Assembly: GCA_049323755.1 (NCBI GenBank)
Contig: JBMOPE010000009.1
Coordinates: 124,001-188,000 of the forward strand
Length of the DNA: 64,000 bases
Source: BRHc4a sp049323755
GTDB taxonomy: Bacteria > Bacillota > Desulfotomaculia > Desulfotomaculales > Desulfocucumaceae
Reading direction: 5' to 3'
Under the pieces are notes generated by a model. The model saw only the letters and a program-made list of their open reading frames with translations, was not told the DNA's origin and made no database searches. The first letter of the stretch is position 1. The number at the start of each line of letters is the position of its first letter. Below, in pieces: positions 32,912 to 41,511 of the stretch. The position numbers were made by a program, and so were the translations under genes.

Positions 32912-33337
32912 TTGAAAATGGAATTCAGTGTGAAGGGGATGGACTTCACCCGTGCAGGGGAAGCAGCTGCCAAAATAAAAAAGGCCCTGCAGATGGTGGG
33001 GATGGAAGTAGAGACAGTGAGACGGGCCGTTATAGTTGCCTATGAGGCCGAACTGAACATTGTAATCCATGCCAGCCAGGGCACACTGACTCTTTCTGTT
33101 TACCCCGACAGGGTGGAGATTGTGGCAGATGACGAAGGTCCCGGAATTCCGGACATTTCCCTGGCCATGCAGGAAGGGTACTCCACTGCGCCTCCTCACA
33201 TAAGGGAAATGGGCTTCGGGGCAGGCATGGGGCTGCCAAACATCAGCCGGTGCTCAGATAAACTGGAAATAGAGTCACAGGTAAACAGGGGCACACAGGT
33301 TAAAGCTACTATTATTAACCGGATAAGTGGTGAATAA
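32912..33337 (+). CDS. anti-sigma-factor-like (RsbW-type) ATP-binding protein
   Basis: The 141-residue protein is a GHKL ATPase module like SpoIIAB/RsbW: the N box lies in VIVAYEAELNIVIHA, the G1 box is DDEGPGIPD and the G2 region GFGAGMGLPNISR. Starting at TTG 32912 gives a G-rich ribosome site nine bases upstream; ATG 32918 is an alternative. Such kinases usually phosphorylate an anti-sigma antagonist, but in this operon context the partner is unknown. It is two bases from the sensory hydrogenase gene. Confidence 0.82.
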   Translation: MKMEFSVKGMDFTRAGEAAAKIKKALQMVGMEVETVRRAVIVAYEAELNIVIHASQGTLTLSVYPDRVEIVADDEGPGIPDISLAMQEGYSTAPPHIREMGFGAGMGLPNISRCSDKLEIESQVNRGTQVKATIINRISGE

Positions 33338-33339
33338 AA

Positions 33340-34674
33340 GTGCAAAAATATTTCCACTCCGTCATGCTGGACCGGGAAAACTGTAAAGGTTGCACAAATT
33401 GTATAAAGCGCTGCCCCACTGAGGCAATCCGGGTTCGAGAGGGCCGGGCCAGCATTATAGAGGAGCGGTGCATAGACTGCGGGGAATGCATACGCATATG
33501 CCCCAACCGTGCCAAGCTTGCCATAACCGACGTACTGGACCGGCTGTCCGCGTACAAATACACCGTGGCACTGCCCGCTCCCTCTTTATATGCACAATTC
33601 GGCCCCTCGGTGATGCCGCACCATATATTAGGGGCACTTCTGGATATGGGTTTTGATGACTACTATGAGGTTGCCGTGGGAGCAGAGGGCGTCTCACTGG
33701 CACTTCGCGACTATTTAAACCACACCCACCCGAAGCCTGCCATCTCTTCTGCCTGCCCGGCAGTGGTAAGGCTGATGCAGGTGCGCTTCCCCGGTCTGCT
33801 GGAAAATATCGTCCCAATGGAGTCCCCCATGGAAATATCCGCCCGGCTGGCACGGGAAAAAACCATTGCCGACAGTGGCCTTAAGGATGAGGAAATAGGT
33901 ATTTTCTTTATTACCCCCTGCCCGGCCAAGGTTACCGCCGCCAAACAGCCCTTTGGGGACCGCTCCCATGTTGATGGGGCAATTTCCATGACCTCTGTTT
34001 ATGGTGAGATACTTAGCAAGCTGGAAAAGCCTGAATCTATAGTAGAAAGCAGCCTCTCACCGCCTGGGGGGGTTGGCTGGGGAAGGGCCGGGGGTGAAAA
34101 CCACGCCATAATGAGCCACTCACTTCTTGCCGTAGATGGTATTCATAACGTGATAAATGTTTTGGAGGAGATTGAGCGGGGAGGATTAAGGGACATAGAC
34201 TACGTAGAGGCCCAGGCCTGCACCGGAGGCTGTATAGGAGGCCCTCTGGTTCCCCAGAATCCCTTTGTGTCACGGGTAAGGATGGAAAAGCTGGTCAAAA
34301 AACTGAGCTCAAAAAAGTCCTCCTTGCCGAGCTTATCCAGGGACCCTGCATTTTTCCGCCTTGAAAGGCCTATTCAGCCCATTCCCACTATGAAGCTCAG
34401 TGATGATATTGATAGGGCCATTGCAATGCTCGAAGAAGTGGAAAGGATATCCGCCGCCCTTCCGGGACTGGACTGCGGCTCCTGCGGCTCGCCTAACTGC
34501 CGCGCCCTGGCAGAGGATATAGTCCGGGGTGAGGCAGAGACATCTTACTGTATTTTTAAGCTGAGGGAGAAGCTTCAGATACTGGCCAGAGAAATTGTGG
34601 ACCTTTCGCACATGCAGCCCCCCGCAATGGGGCGGGAATCTTCAAATAGTAACGAGGACGGTGGCGAAAAGTGA
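33340..34674 (+). CDS. [FeFe]-hydrogenase-like sensory protein (HydS type)
   Basis: The 444-residue protein starts with a two-[4Fe-4S] ferredoxin domain (CKGCTNCIKRCP, CIDCGECIRICP, residues about 14-55), then an H-cluster domain whose motifs differ from catalytic enzymes: SSACPAVVRL for L1, TPCPAKVTA for L2 and QACTGGCIGG for L3. The four H-cluster cysteines are kept, but neighbouring catalytic residues are not. A C-terminal CGSCGSPNCRALAEDIV cysteine cluster (about 395) ends the protein. These are traits of putative sensory hydrogenases. No PAS or kinase domain is present, so the signal must pass to a separate partner, perhaps the adjacent ATP-binding proteins. Confidence 0.85.
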   Translation: MQKYFHSVMLDRENCKGCTNCIKRCPTEAIRVREGRASIIEERCIDCGECIRICPNRAKLAITDVLDRLSAYKYTVALPAPSLYAQFGPSVMPHHILGALLDMGFDDYYEVAVGAEGVSLALRDYLNHTHPKPAISSACPAVVRLMQVRFPGLLENIVPMESPMEISARLAREKTIADSGLKDEEIGIFFITPCPAKVTAAKQPFGDRSHVDGAISMTSVYGEILSKLEKPESIVESSLSPPGGVGWGRAGGENHAIMSHSLLAVDGIHNVINVLEEIERGGLRDIDYVEAQACTGGCIGGPLVPQNPFVSRVRMEKLVKKLSSKKSSLPSLSRDPAFFRLERPIQPIPTMKLSDDIDRAIAMLEEVERISAALPGLDCGSCGSPNCRALAEDIVRGEAETSYCIFKLREKLQILAREIVDLSHMQPPAMGRESSNSNEDGGEK

Positions 34675-35009
34675 ACCTGTGGGACAAAGTAATAAAAGCC
34701 CTGGAACTTAAACTTCATACCGGTCTCCCAGCCCCTCCCGATATCCGGGGAGCATACTGCGGGGACCTTTTAAGCGATGTGCTGGCCCACGCTTCTCCAG
34801 GTGATTTGTGGATAACCATTCACCGGCACCGTAACGTAATAGCAGTTGCAGCCCTTGTAAACATAAGCGGGGTAATCATTACCGGCAACCGGGAGCCCGA
34901 CCCGGAAACCCTTGATGGTGCCATAAGAGAAGGAATAATGCTTTTCACCACCCCGCTGAATAACTTTCAGGCAGCCGGGAAGCTGTACAGCATTTTATCA
35001 GATAATTAG
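34671..35009 (+). CDS. small DRTGG-domain protein (second of two in the operon)
   Basis: The 112-residue protein starts at a GTG overlapping the end of the sensory hydrogenase gene by four bases. Its core (GAYCGDLLSDVLAHASPGDL, RNVIAVAALVNISGVIITG, EGIMLFTTPLNNFQAAGKLY) matches the stand-alone DRTGG group, and it is only distantly similar to the protein at 32546. Function unknown; co-occurrence with HydABC is conserved in many Firmicutes. Confidence 0.78.
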   Translation: MNLWDKVIKALELKLHTGLPAPPDIRGAYCGDLLSDVLAHASPGDLWITIHRHRNVIAVAALVNISGVIITGNREPDPETLDGAIREGIMLFTTPLNNFQAAGKLYSILSDN

Positions 35010-35078
35010 TTATTTAAATAATTAGAAAATTCCCTATGTTACGCACTATTCTAAAAATTAAAAAGGGAGGGAGTATTT

Positions 35079-35576
35079 ATGTCAGGCGGATGTGCTTGTG
35101 GATCCCGGGTAACTCCGGATCAGCTGGGAGAGGTGGAAAGAATCATCGATCCCTACCGCGGACAGCCCGGGAGCCTTATTCAGGCCCTGCACGGAGTGCA
35201 AAACTCTGTGGGATACCTGCCCCGGGATGTGCAGGTCAGGGTCGCGGAAGGCCTCGGTGTTCCACTGGCCAGGGTTTACGGAGTAGTTTCCTTTTATTCA
35301 TTCTTTACCACTGTTCCCAGGGGAAAACACAAAATAAGCGTTTGTGCGGGGACAGCCTGCTATGTCCGTGGGGCTAACCAGCTGCTTAACAAGCTGGAGG
35401 AAGAACTGCAGATTAAGCCGGGAGAAACCAGCCGGGACGGGGAGTTTTCCCTGGGAGTGGTCCGCTGTGTGGGGGCCTGCGGCCTGGGCCCGGTGGTTAC
35501 GGTGAATGAAGATGTTTATGCCCGTGTACATCCCGAGAAGCTTACCGACATTCTTAGCAGCTATACGAAGGAGTGA
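35079..35576 (+). CDS. hydC: NAD-linked [FeFe] hydrogenase, NuoE-like subunit HydC
   Basis: The 165-residue thioredoxin-fold [2Fe-2S] subunit has the cysteines in CAGTACYVRGA and VRCVGACGLGPVV (pattern CX4C...CX3C), and the N-terminal helix region ALHGVQNSVGYLP typical of NuoE/HydC. It passes electrons within the HydABC complex, which couples H2 to NAD(H) and, in characterised bifurcating relatives, ferredoxin. AAGGGAGGGAG precedes the start. Confidence 0.92.
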   Translation: MSGGCACGSRVTPDQLGEVERIIDPYRGQPGSLIQALHGVQNSVGYLPRDVQVRVAEGLGVPLARVYGVVSFYSFFTTVPRGKHKISVCAGTACYVRGANQLLNKLEEELQIKPGETSRDGEFSLGVVRCVGACGLGPVVTVNEDVYARVHPEKLTDILSSYTKE

Positions 35577-35582
35577 AAGGGA

Positions 35583-36158
35583 TTGGAAGAGTTGTCCCAG
35601 CATATACTTGACATCGCATTTAATTCGCTGGAGGCCGGCGCCACAAGGCTGGAGATAAACGTCCGCGAAAATCTGTTAGTTAATATACTGGAATTTGAAG
35701 TGCGGGACAACGGCAGGGGAATTGCCGAAAGTGATCTTCCAAAAGTACTGGACCCCTTTTATACAACAAAGAAAAACAAGCGTGCCGGGCTGGGAATACC
35801 CCTGCTCAAAGAGGCCGCTGAGAGATGCGGAGGCCTCTTTGACGTCATATCACCCCCGGAGGGCGGCACTATTGTCAGGGCTCTTTTTCCACACGACCAT
35901 ATTGACCGCGCCCCAATGGGAGATATAGCAGGAACCCTTAATGTTATATTAACGGCAGGCCAGTCCCTGCACATGGTATACCGGCACCAATACAACAACA
36001 ATACCTTCTGCTTTGACACTAAAGACATTCAGTCACACCTGGGAGATATCCCTGTCTGGACCCCGGAAGTGCTGGTGTGGCTGGAGGAATACCTGAAAAA
36101 CAATATTGCCCTTTTAAAGGAGGCAGGCGAAAGTGAAAAGCTTGGAAGAACTGGATAA
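35583..36158 (+). CDS. GHKL ATP-binding protein (histidine-kinase-like ATPase only)
   Basis: The 191-residue protein begins like a kinase ATPase: an N box around QHILDIAFNSLEAGATR (residues 6-22), DNGRGI and the lid loop FYTTKKNKRAGLGIPLLKEA. No phosphoacceptor or sensor domain exists. The C-terminal 90 residues are specific to this hydrogenase-linked group. It starts at a TTG six bases after hydC and overlaps the next gene by 26 bases. A role in controlling the hydrogenase through phosphorylation or nucleotide binding is inference. Confidence 0.82.
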   Translation: MEELSQHILDIAFNSLEAGATRLEINVRENLLVNILEFEVRDNGRGIAESDLPKVLDPFYTTKKNKRAGLGIPLLKEAAERCGGLFDVISPPEGGTIVRALFPHDHIDRAPMGDIAGTLNVILTAGQSLHMVYRHQYNNNTFCFDTKDIQSHLGDIPVWTPEVLVWLEEYLKNNIALLKEAGESEKLGRTG

Positions 36159-36486
36159 GCTCCGTGAAAAACTCAAGTCTGACATGAAAATAAGGGAGCA
36201 GGACCACCAGGTGAAAGTTATAGTAAGCATGGGCACCTGCGGAATCGCTTCAGGGGCCCGGGAAATAGTGAAGGCCCTGCTGGAAGAAATGAAGGAACAG
36301 GGGCTTAATAATGTGGCTCTAACCCAGACAAGCTGCATAGGGCTTTGCCAGTACGAGCCCCTGCTGCAAATAAGCCAGGGAGATGAAAAAATAACCTATA
36401 TAAATGTCGATACGGACAAGGCCAGAGAAATTGTTAAAAAACACCTTGTTAGCGGAGAAATATTGAAAGAGTGGACAACTGCGTAA
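36133..36486 (+). CDS. thioredoxin-like [2Fe-2S] ferredoxin of the hydrogenase operon
   Basis: The 117-residue protein has a four-cysteine [2Fe-2S] thioredoxin-fold set: MGTCGIASGAREIV and QTSCIGLCQYEPLL, in the spacing of NuoE-type and shethna-like ferredoxins; the first motif has only one cysteine, so the fourth ligand is not evident. It may be an extra electron carrier or a subunit of HydB. A GTG start with AAAGGAGG upstream overlaps the end of the preceding gene. Confidence 0.8.
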   Translation: MKSLEELDKLREKLKSDMKIREQDHQVKVIVSMGTCGIASGAREIVKALLEEMKEQGLNNVALTQTSCIGLCQYEPLLQISQGDEKITYINVDTDKAREIVKKHLVSGEILKEWTTA

Positions 36487-36527
36487 AAGAGAGCCCTTAA
36501 GGCAACCCACCACAAGGAGGATTATGG

Positions 36528-38318
36528 ATGGAAATGTACAGGTCACATGTGCTGGTATGCGCCGGCGCGGGATGTATATCCTCTGCCTGCAAGTCGGTGC
36601 AGGAAGCGCTTCTGCAAAGTATTGATATAAGCGGCCTGAATAAAGAAGTCAAAGTGGTTGAAACCGGCTGTATGGGCCCCTGCGACCTGGGGCCGGTGGT
36701 AATGGTATTTCCGGACGGGGTTTTTTACCGCAAGCTGAAGCCTGAAGACGCAGCCGAAATTGTAAATCAACATCTTTTAAAAGGCAAGGTGGTTGAGCGT
36801 CTCCTGCACGGTACCGAGGCCGGCGGCCAAAAGCAAAGCTTTAGCCAGCTCGATTTTTTCAAAAGGCAAACCAGAATAGCCCTGAGAAACACCGGCGTGG
36901 TCAACCCCGAGTCGATAGAAGAATACATAGCCAGGGACGGGTACCGGGCCCTTGGAAAGGCACTGTCTCAAATGACACCGCAGCAGGTAATAGACAGCAT
37001 CAAGGAATCGGGGCTGCGGGGCCGCGGGGGCGCGGGATTCCCCACAGGGATCAAATGGGAATTTACCGCCAGGGCCTCCGGATACCCCAGGTATGTGGTC
37101 TGCAATGCAGATGAGGGAGACCCCGGCGCTTTTATGGACAGGAGCATACTGGAGGGAGATCCCCACTCGGTACTGGAGGCCATGGCCATTTGCGGCTATG
37201 CCATAGGGTCTCCCATGGGCTACATATATGTCAGGGCTGAATATCCCCTGGCGGTAGAGAGGCTGGAGATAGCCATACAAAAGGCCCGGGAATATGGACT
37301 TTTGGGAAAAAACATTTTTGGTACAGAATTTAGTTTTGATATTGAAATAAGGGTAGGGGCCGGAGCCTTTGTATGCGGGGAGGAAACCGCCCTTCTGGCC
37401 TCCATAGAAGGACGCCGCGGGGAGCCCCGGCCTAAGCCGCCCTTCCCTGCCCAGGAAGGGCTTTGGGGAAAGCCAACAGTAATAAATAACGTGGAAACCT
37501 GGGCCAGCGTGGCGCCGATTATTTTAAACGGGCCCGGGTGGTTTTCCGCCATTGGAACAGATAAAAGCAAGGGCACCAAGGTATTCGCCCTGGCCGGGAA
37601 AATAAACAACACCGGACTGGTGGAAGTCCCCATGGGAACCACCATGAGGGAAATTATTTTTGATATTGGAGGCGGCATCCCGGACGGCAAGAAATTCAAG
37701 GCTGTACAAACCGGCGGACCTTCGGGCGGGTGCATTCCGGAGGACTTCCTGGACACCCCGGTGGACTACGAGTCCCTTACGAGGCTGGGCACAATAATGG
37801 GCTCCGGCGGGATGATTATAGTTGACGAGGACACCTGCATGGTTGACCTGGCCAAATTCTTTCTTGAATTCGTCCAGGAGGAGTCCTGCGGCAAGTGCTC
37901 CCCCTGCAGGATAGGTACCAAGCGGATGCTGGAAATACTGCACCGCATCACCTCCGGTAAGGGGCGGGAGGGCGACATTGAGCTGCTGGAGGAGCTGAGC
38001 CAGGGCATAAAGAGCTCTGCCCTCTGCGGCCTCGGGCAAACCGCTCCCAACCCCGTTCTCAGCACTTTACGGTATTTCCGGGATGAATACGAGACGCACA
38101 TCAGGGATAAAAGGTGTCCCTCAGGATCCTGCCAGGCGCTGCTGACCTACTATATTGACGCAAAGACCTGCCAGGGCTGCGGCCTTTGCAGCAAGAAATG
38201 CTCTGCGGAGGCTATATCGGGAGACAAGAAAAAACCCCATTCCATAGACACATCAAAATGCGTAAAATGCGGCTCCTGCATTTCAAAGTGCAAATTTAAG
38301 TCTATCCACACCTTTTAA
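36528..38318 (+). CDS. hydB: NAD-linked [FeFe] hydrogenase, NuoF-like flavoprotein subunit HydB
   Basis: The 596-residue subunit has, in order, an N-terminal thioredoxin-like [2Fe-2S] domain (CAGAGCISSAC, ETGCMGPCDLGPVV), the FMN/NADH-binding NuoF core (GLRGRGGAGFPTGIKWE, residues about 163-179; CNADEGDPGAFMDR), the cluster motif ESCGKCSPCRIGTKR with SALCGLGQTAPNP, and two C-terminal [4Fe-4S] motifs (CQGCGLCSKKC, CVKCGSCISKC). It is the NAD(H)-reactive part of the complex, and its extra C-terminal clusters fit electron-bifurcating hydrogenases. AAGGAGG lies seven bases before the ATG used. Confidence 0.95.
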   Translation: MEMYRSHVLVCAGAGCISSACKSVQEALLQSIDISGLNKEVKVVETGCMGPCDLGPVVMVFPDGVFYRKLKPEDAAEIVNQHLLKGKVVERLLHGTEAGGQKQSFSQLDFFKRQTRIALRNTGVVNPESIEEYIARDGYRALGKALSQMTPQQVIDSIKESGLRGRGGAGFPTGIKWEFTARASGYPRYVVCNADEGDPGAFMDRSILEGDPHSVLEAMAICGYAIGSPMGYIYVRAEYPLAVERLEIAIQKAREYGLLGKNIFGTEFSFDIEIRVGAGAFVCGEETALLASIEGRRGEPRPKPPFPAQEGLWGKPTVINNVETWASVAPIILNGPGWFSAIGTDKSKGTKVFALAGKINNTGLVEVPMGTTMREIIFDIGGGIPDGKKFKAVQTGGPSGGCIPEDFLDTPVDYESLTRLGTIMGSGGMIIVDEDTCMVDLAKFFLEFVQEESCGKCSPCRIGTKRMLEILHRITSGKGREGDIELLEELSQGIKSSALCGLGQTAPNPVLSTLRYFRDEYETHIRDKRCPSGSCQALLTYYIDAKTCQGCGLCSKKCSAEAISGDKKKPHSIDTSKCVKCGSCISKCKFKSIHTF

Positions 38319-38334
38319 AATGGAGGAAAATGAC

Positions 38335-40056
38335 ATGCTACCTTTAAAGCTGACAATAGACGGGCTTCAGATCGAGGTGGAGCCGGGAACCACCGTACTG
38401 GAGGCTGCTAAAAAAGCGGGTATAAAAATCCCCACCCTCTGCTATCTGAAAGAGATAAATGAAATAGGAGCCTGCCGCGTTTGTCTGGTGGAGGTTAAGG
38501 GAGCCCGGACACTGCAGGCTTCCTGTGTCACTCCGGCAGCGGACGGAATGGACGTCCGGACAAATACCCCGGAGGTGCGCCAGGCCCGGAAGTTAAACCT
38601 GGAACTCATAATGTCCAACCACCCCCGGGAGTGCCTCACCTGCCCCCGCAGCACCAACTGCGAGCTCCAGCAGCTTGCCTCGGAGCTGGGAGTAAGTGAA
38701 ATGAGGTTTGAGGGAGAGAACCCACCCTACCGGCCTGACCTGTCCAGCCCTTCCCTGGTGCGTGACCCCAGGAAATGTGTGCTGTGCAGGCGATGCGTAA
38801 GTGTGTGTGACACGGTGCAAAAAGTCAGTGTCATTGCCCCCCAGGAAAGGGGTTTTAATACAGTAATTGCCCCGGCCTTCCTTGAGCCTCTGGGCGACGT
38901 GGCCTGTATTAACTGCGGGCAGTGCGCCCTGGTCTGCCCCACTGCGGCCATACACGAAAAAGACCATACCGCCCTGGTGTGGGAGGCTCTGGCGGACCCC
39001 AAAAAACATGTGGTGGTTCAAACCGCCCCGGCTACCAGGGTAAGCATTGGTGAAATGTTCGGACTCGAGCCGGGAAGCGTGGTTACCGGTAAAATGGTGG
39101 CCGCCCTGAGAAGGCTGGGCTTTGACAGGGTTTTTGACACAGACTTTACCGCCGACCTGACAATCATGGAAGAGGGCAGCGAGCTTTTAAAGCGCCTGAA
39201 GGAGGGGGGCAGACTGCCGCTGATAACTTCCTGCAGCCCCGGCTGGATTAAATTCATAGAACACTATTACCCGGACATGCTGCCCCACCTTTCCACCTGC
39301 AAATCACCCCAGCAAATGTTTGGGGCCCTGGCAAAAACCTATTATGCAGAAAGGGCCGGAATCAGACCCGGGGATATATTTGTGGTATCCATAATGCCCT
39401 GCACCGCCAAAAAATTTGAGGCAGGACGCCCGGAAATGAGCGGCAGCGGCACACAGGATGTGGATGTTGTTCTGACCACCCGGGAGCTGGGCAAAATGCT
39501 GAAAGAAGCAGGCATTGATTTTAATACCCTGGCTGAAGAGGATTATGACAGCCCCTTCGGCATCACCACCGGGGCAGGAGTCATCTTCGGCGCCACCGGC
39601 GGGGTTATGGAGGCTGCGCTGCGTACCGCCTACGAGCTTGTAACAGGGAATACCCTCATCTCCCTGGACTTCCACGAGGTCCGGGGCCTTGACGGAGTTA
39701 AGGAAGCCTCGGCCAACCTTAACGGCACCACCCTGAACGTGGCTGTTGCCCACGGGCTGGCAAACGCCAGGGAGCTTCTGGACAGGGTAAAGAACGGCCA
39801 GCAGTACCACTTTATCGAAATAATGTGCTGCCCCGGAGGATGTATAGGCGGCGGAGGCCAGCCCATACCCACCAACAGGGAAATAAGGGAAAAAAGGGCA
39901 GCCGGAATATATAGCGCAGACACCTCCATGTCACTGCGCAAGTCCCATGAAAACCCGGCAGTGCAGGCGCTATACAAGGAATACCTGGGCGAGCCCCTGG
40001 GGCACAGGTCCCATGAACTTCTGCACACACACTATACTCCCAGGCAAAAGTATTAA
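38335..40056 (+). CDS. hydA: [FeFe] hydrogenase catalytic subunit HydA
   Basis: The 573-residue subunit carries an N-terminal [2Fe-2S] domain (CYLKEINEIGACRVC...ASC), a His-Cys [4Fe-4S] (HPRECLTCPRSTNC), two [4Fe-4S] motifs (CVLCRRCVSVC, CINCGQCALVCP), and the H-cluster motifs TSCSPGW (L1), MPCTAKKFE (L2) and MCCPGGCIGGGGQP (L3). A short C-terminal small-subunit-like tail follows (YLGEPLGHRSHELLH). All catalytic cysteines are present, so it should be active. Start at 38335 has GGAGG eight bases upstream; the upstream in-frame ATG at 38320 overlaps that site. Confidence 0.97.
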   Translation: MLPLKLTIDGLQIEVEPGTTVLEAAKKAGIKIPTLCYLKEINEIGACRVCLVEVKGARTLQASCVTPAADGMDVRTNTPEVRQARKLNLELIMSNHPRECLTCPRSTNCELQQLASELGVSEMRFEGENPPYRPDLSSPSLVRDPRKCVLCRRCVSVCDTVQKVSVIAPQERGFNTVIAPAFLEPLGDVACINCGQCALVCPTAAIHEKDHTALVWEALADPKKHVVVQTAPATRVSIGEMFGLEPGSVVTGKMVAALRRLGFDRVFDTDFTADLTIMEEGSELLKRLKEGGRLPLITSCSPGWIKFIEHYYPDMLPHLSTCKSPQQMFGALAKTYYAERAGIRPGDIFVVSIMPCTAKKFEAGRPEMSGSGTQDVDVVLTTRELGKMLKEAGIDFNTLAEEDYDSPFGITTGAGVIFGATGGVMEAALRTAYELVTGNTLISLDFHEVRGLDGVKEASANLNGTTLNVAVAHGLANARELLDRVKNGQQYHFIEIMCCPGGCIGGGGQPIPTNREIREKRAAGIYSADTSMSLRKSHENPAVQALYKEYLGEPLGHRSHELLHTHYTPRQKY

Positions 40057-40451
40057 TACTTTAATCAGTTAACCCTACCTCTCAATACTCTCCAAATGCC
40101 CCCGTCCGGCGACGGGGGCATTCAAATTCAGCGGATAAGCAGAGAAGGTTCTTGTCCTATAAGTTAGACTTATACTCAAGATAAGGAATAGCAATTTAAC
40201 ATTCCAACAAAACAATGATAGTATTAACTTAACATAAAAATATTCAAACGCAGTACGGAAACAAAACTATCTTAACAAATAAATACTCCAAATGGTCATT
40301 ATCCCTATTTTATGGAATAATATTGGACATTTTTTACTATTACCCCTGACTTCGACTCAATAAGTCAATTAACACATAAAACATTGAAGCTGTTTTATCA
40401 CCTTGAGCATACAAATGATCCTATATAAAGAATCAAAGGAGGTGATTTTTA
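40057..40451. other. spacer between hydA and dsrC
   Basis: No gene in 395 bases. There is a hairpin at 40095-40122, then AT-rich sequence that should contain the dsrC promoter; a clear -35/-10 pair could not be fixed. Confidence 0.55.
40095..40122 (+). terminator. strong hairpin after hydA
   Basis: AATGCCCCCGTC and GACGGGGGCATT are a perfect 12-bp stem around CGGC. It lacks a strong T tract, so it may be an attenuated or repeat-derived terminator. Confidence 0.65.
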
Positions 40452-40769
40452 ATGGCAACTATCAATGTTAACGGGAGAGCATTGGAACTGGACGAAGACG
40501 GATTTATTGTTGACCCTGAGAAGTGGACTGAGGATGTAGCCGAATATTTCGCGCCTGGTGAAGGGATTAACCAATTGACCGAGGAACACTGGAAAGTTAT
40601 CCATTATGTAAGAGACTATTACAAGAAGTTTCAGATTGCTCCCATGGTCCGAAAGCTCTGCAAAGAGACCGGCAACAGCCTTAAAAACATTTATGAGCTG
40701 TTTCCCACCGGTCCTGCAAAGGGTTCCTGCAAATTGGCGGGACTGCCAAAACCAACCGGTTGCGTTTAA
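40452..40769 (+). CDS. dsrC: DsrC, sulfur-carrier partner of dissimilatory sulfite reductase
   Basis: The 105-residue protein matches DsrC/TusE: an acidic N-terminal half (LDEDGFIVDPEKWTEDVAEYFA), a HWKVIHYVRDYYKKFQIAP stretch, and the flexible C-terminal arm GPAKGSCKLAGLPKPTGCV. Both redox cysteines (residues about 93 and 104) are present, which separates true DsrC (trisulfide substrate of DsrMKJOP) from TusE-only tRNA-thiolation proteins. It stands alone, with its own terminator. AAAGGAGGTGAT precedes the ATG. It suggests the cell reduces sulfite or sulfate. Confidence 0.94.
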   Translation: MATINVNGRALELDEDGFIVDPEKWTEDVAEYFAPGEGINQLTEEHWKVIHYVRDYYKKFQIAPMVRKLCKETGNSLKNIYELFPTGPAKGSCKLAGLPKPTGCV

Positions 40770-40835
40770 TAAACTCCTTGGATATAGTGGAGTTGGAGAG
40801 ATTAGGTAAATATATTTTATATAAGGCACAGGCCA

Positions 40836-40879
40836 GGAAGCTTGCCCGCAACTTATCCACCGGCAAGCTTCCTTTTTTA
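40836..40879 (+). terminator. terminator after dsrC
   Basis: GGAAGCTTGCC pairs perfectly with GGCAAGCTTCC, followed by TTTTTTATT. Confidence 0.9.
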
Positions 40880-40884
40880 TTGTA

Positions 40885-40910
40885 GCAAGCGGGGACGGTT
40901 CTTGCCTTGC
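40885..40910 (+). repeat. RAYT-linked REP-like element, copy a
   Basis: GCAAGCGGGGACGGTTCTTG then CCTTGC; ends are complementary, giving a short hairpin with the GGGGACGGTT loop. Confidence 0.75.
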
Positions 40911-41022
40911 TACCCTCTTGCTGCTAGGGTCAAGTTGCCTTTTAGGCACCTTCTCACAATCTCCCGCCATTTTCATGCTTGAATCAAGGAACCGTCCGGC
41001 GAAGGGGTATTCGCCTGTGGGG

Positions 41023-41051
41023 CTGTCAGTGTAGACTTAGTGATGTATAAT
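41023..41051 (+). promoter_or_regulatory. candidate promoter of the small membrane-anchored protein gene
   Basis: CTGTCA (weak -35) and TATAAT (perfect -10) lie 17 bases apart, 23 bases upstream of the ATG and ribosome site AGAGGAGG. Confidence 0.5.
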
Positions 41052-41073
41052 AGGCATAAGAGGAGGTATTTAT

Positions 41074-41385
41074 ATGCCCGACAGAATAAAGGGCTTGGTT
41101 TTAATCGGGATTTTAATATGCTTAGTAATCATAGCCTTGAAGCCGGTTCCGCAAATGAGTGTCAATCAGCCTCAAACCCCTGGCCCGGGAGATTCAGTTA
41201 TTCAACTTGCTGAAAATAGGATAGCTATAATCGAAACTAACAATAATTCAGGGGCATACGGCACTATCCTAGTGTTTGATTACGATACAAAAACAAACTC
41301 TTTTAAGCTGCTAGGGAAATACGACTACTCGGATTACTTAAGAAACCCGCATATTGCAAAGCCCATATTGCCTCAGATAAAGTGA
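41074..41385 (+). CDS. small hypothetical protein with N-terminal membrane anchor
   Basis: The 103-residue protein has one hydrophobic segment (LVLIGILICLVIIAL, residues about 8-22), a proline-rich linker and an extracellular-looking domain (IQLAENRIAIIETNNNSG, GTILVFDYDTKTNSFKLLG). No family is recognised. A good ribosome site (AGAGGAGG) and a -10 box support that it is real. It sits between REP-like repeats. Confidence 0.6.
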   Translation: MPDRIKGLVLIGILICLVIIALKPVPQMSVNQPQTPGPGDSVIQLAENRIAIIETNNNSGAYGTILVFDYDTKTNSFKLLGKYDYSDYLRNPHIAKPILPQIK

Positions 41386-41415
41386 AATGGTCTGCGGCCT
41401 GACAGAATACAGACA

Positions 41416-41442
41416 GGCAAGTGGGGACGGTTCTTGTCTTGC
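41416..41442 (+). repeat. RAYT-linked REP-like element, copy b
   Basis: GGCAAGTGGGGACGGTTCTT then GTCTTGC, same orientation as copies a and c. Confidence 0.8.
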
Positions 41443-41511
41443 TACTCCCCCACTTAGCCCCAGGTTATGTTTCCCATCTGTTTTAATATCTGTGTGACAA
41501 TTTTATCTTTT

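Noticed and set aside
40985..41012. Second REP-like fragment (GGAACCGTCCGGCG) upstream of the 41074 gene
   Set aside because: Only a partial match to the REP consensus and no clear hairpin; kept out of the repeat list.
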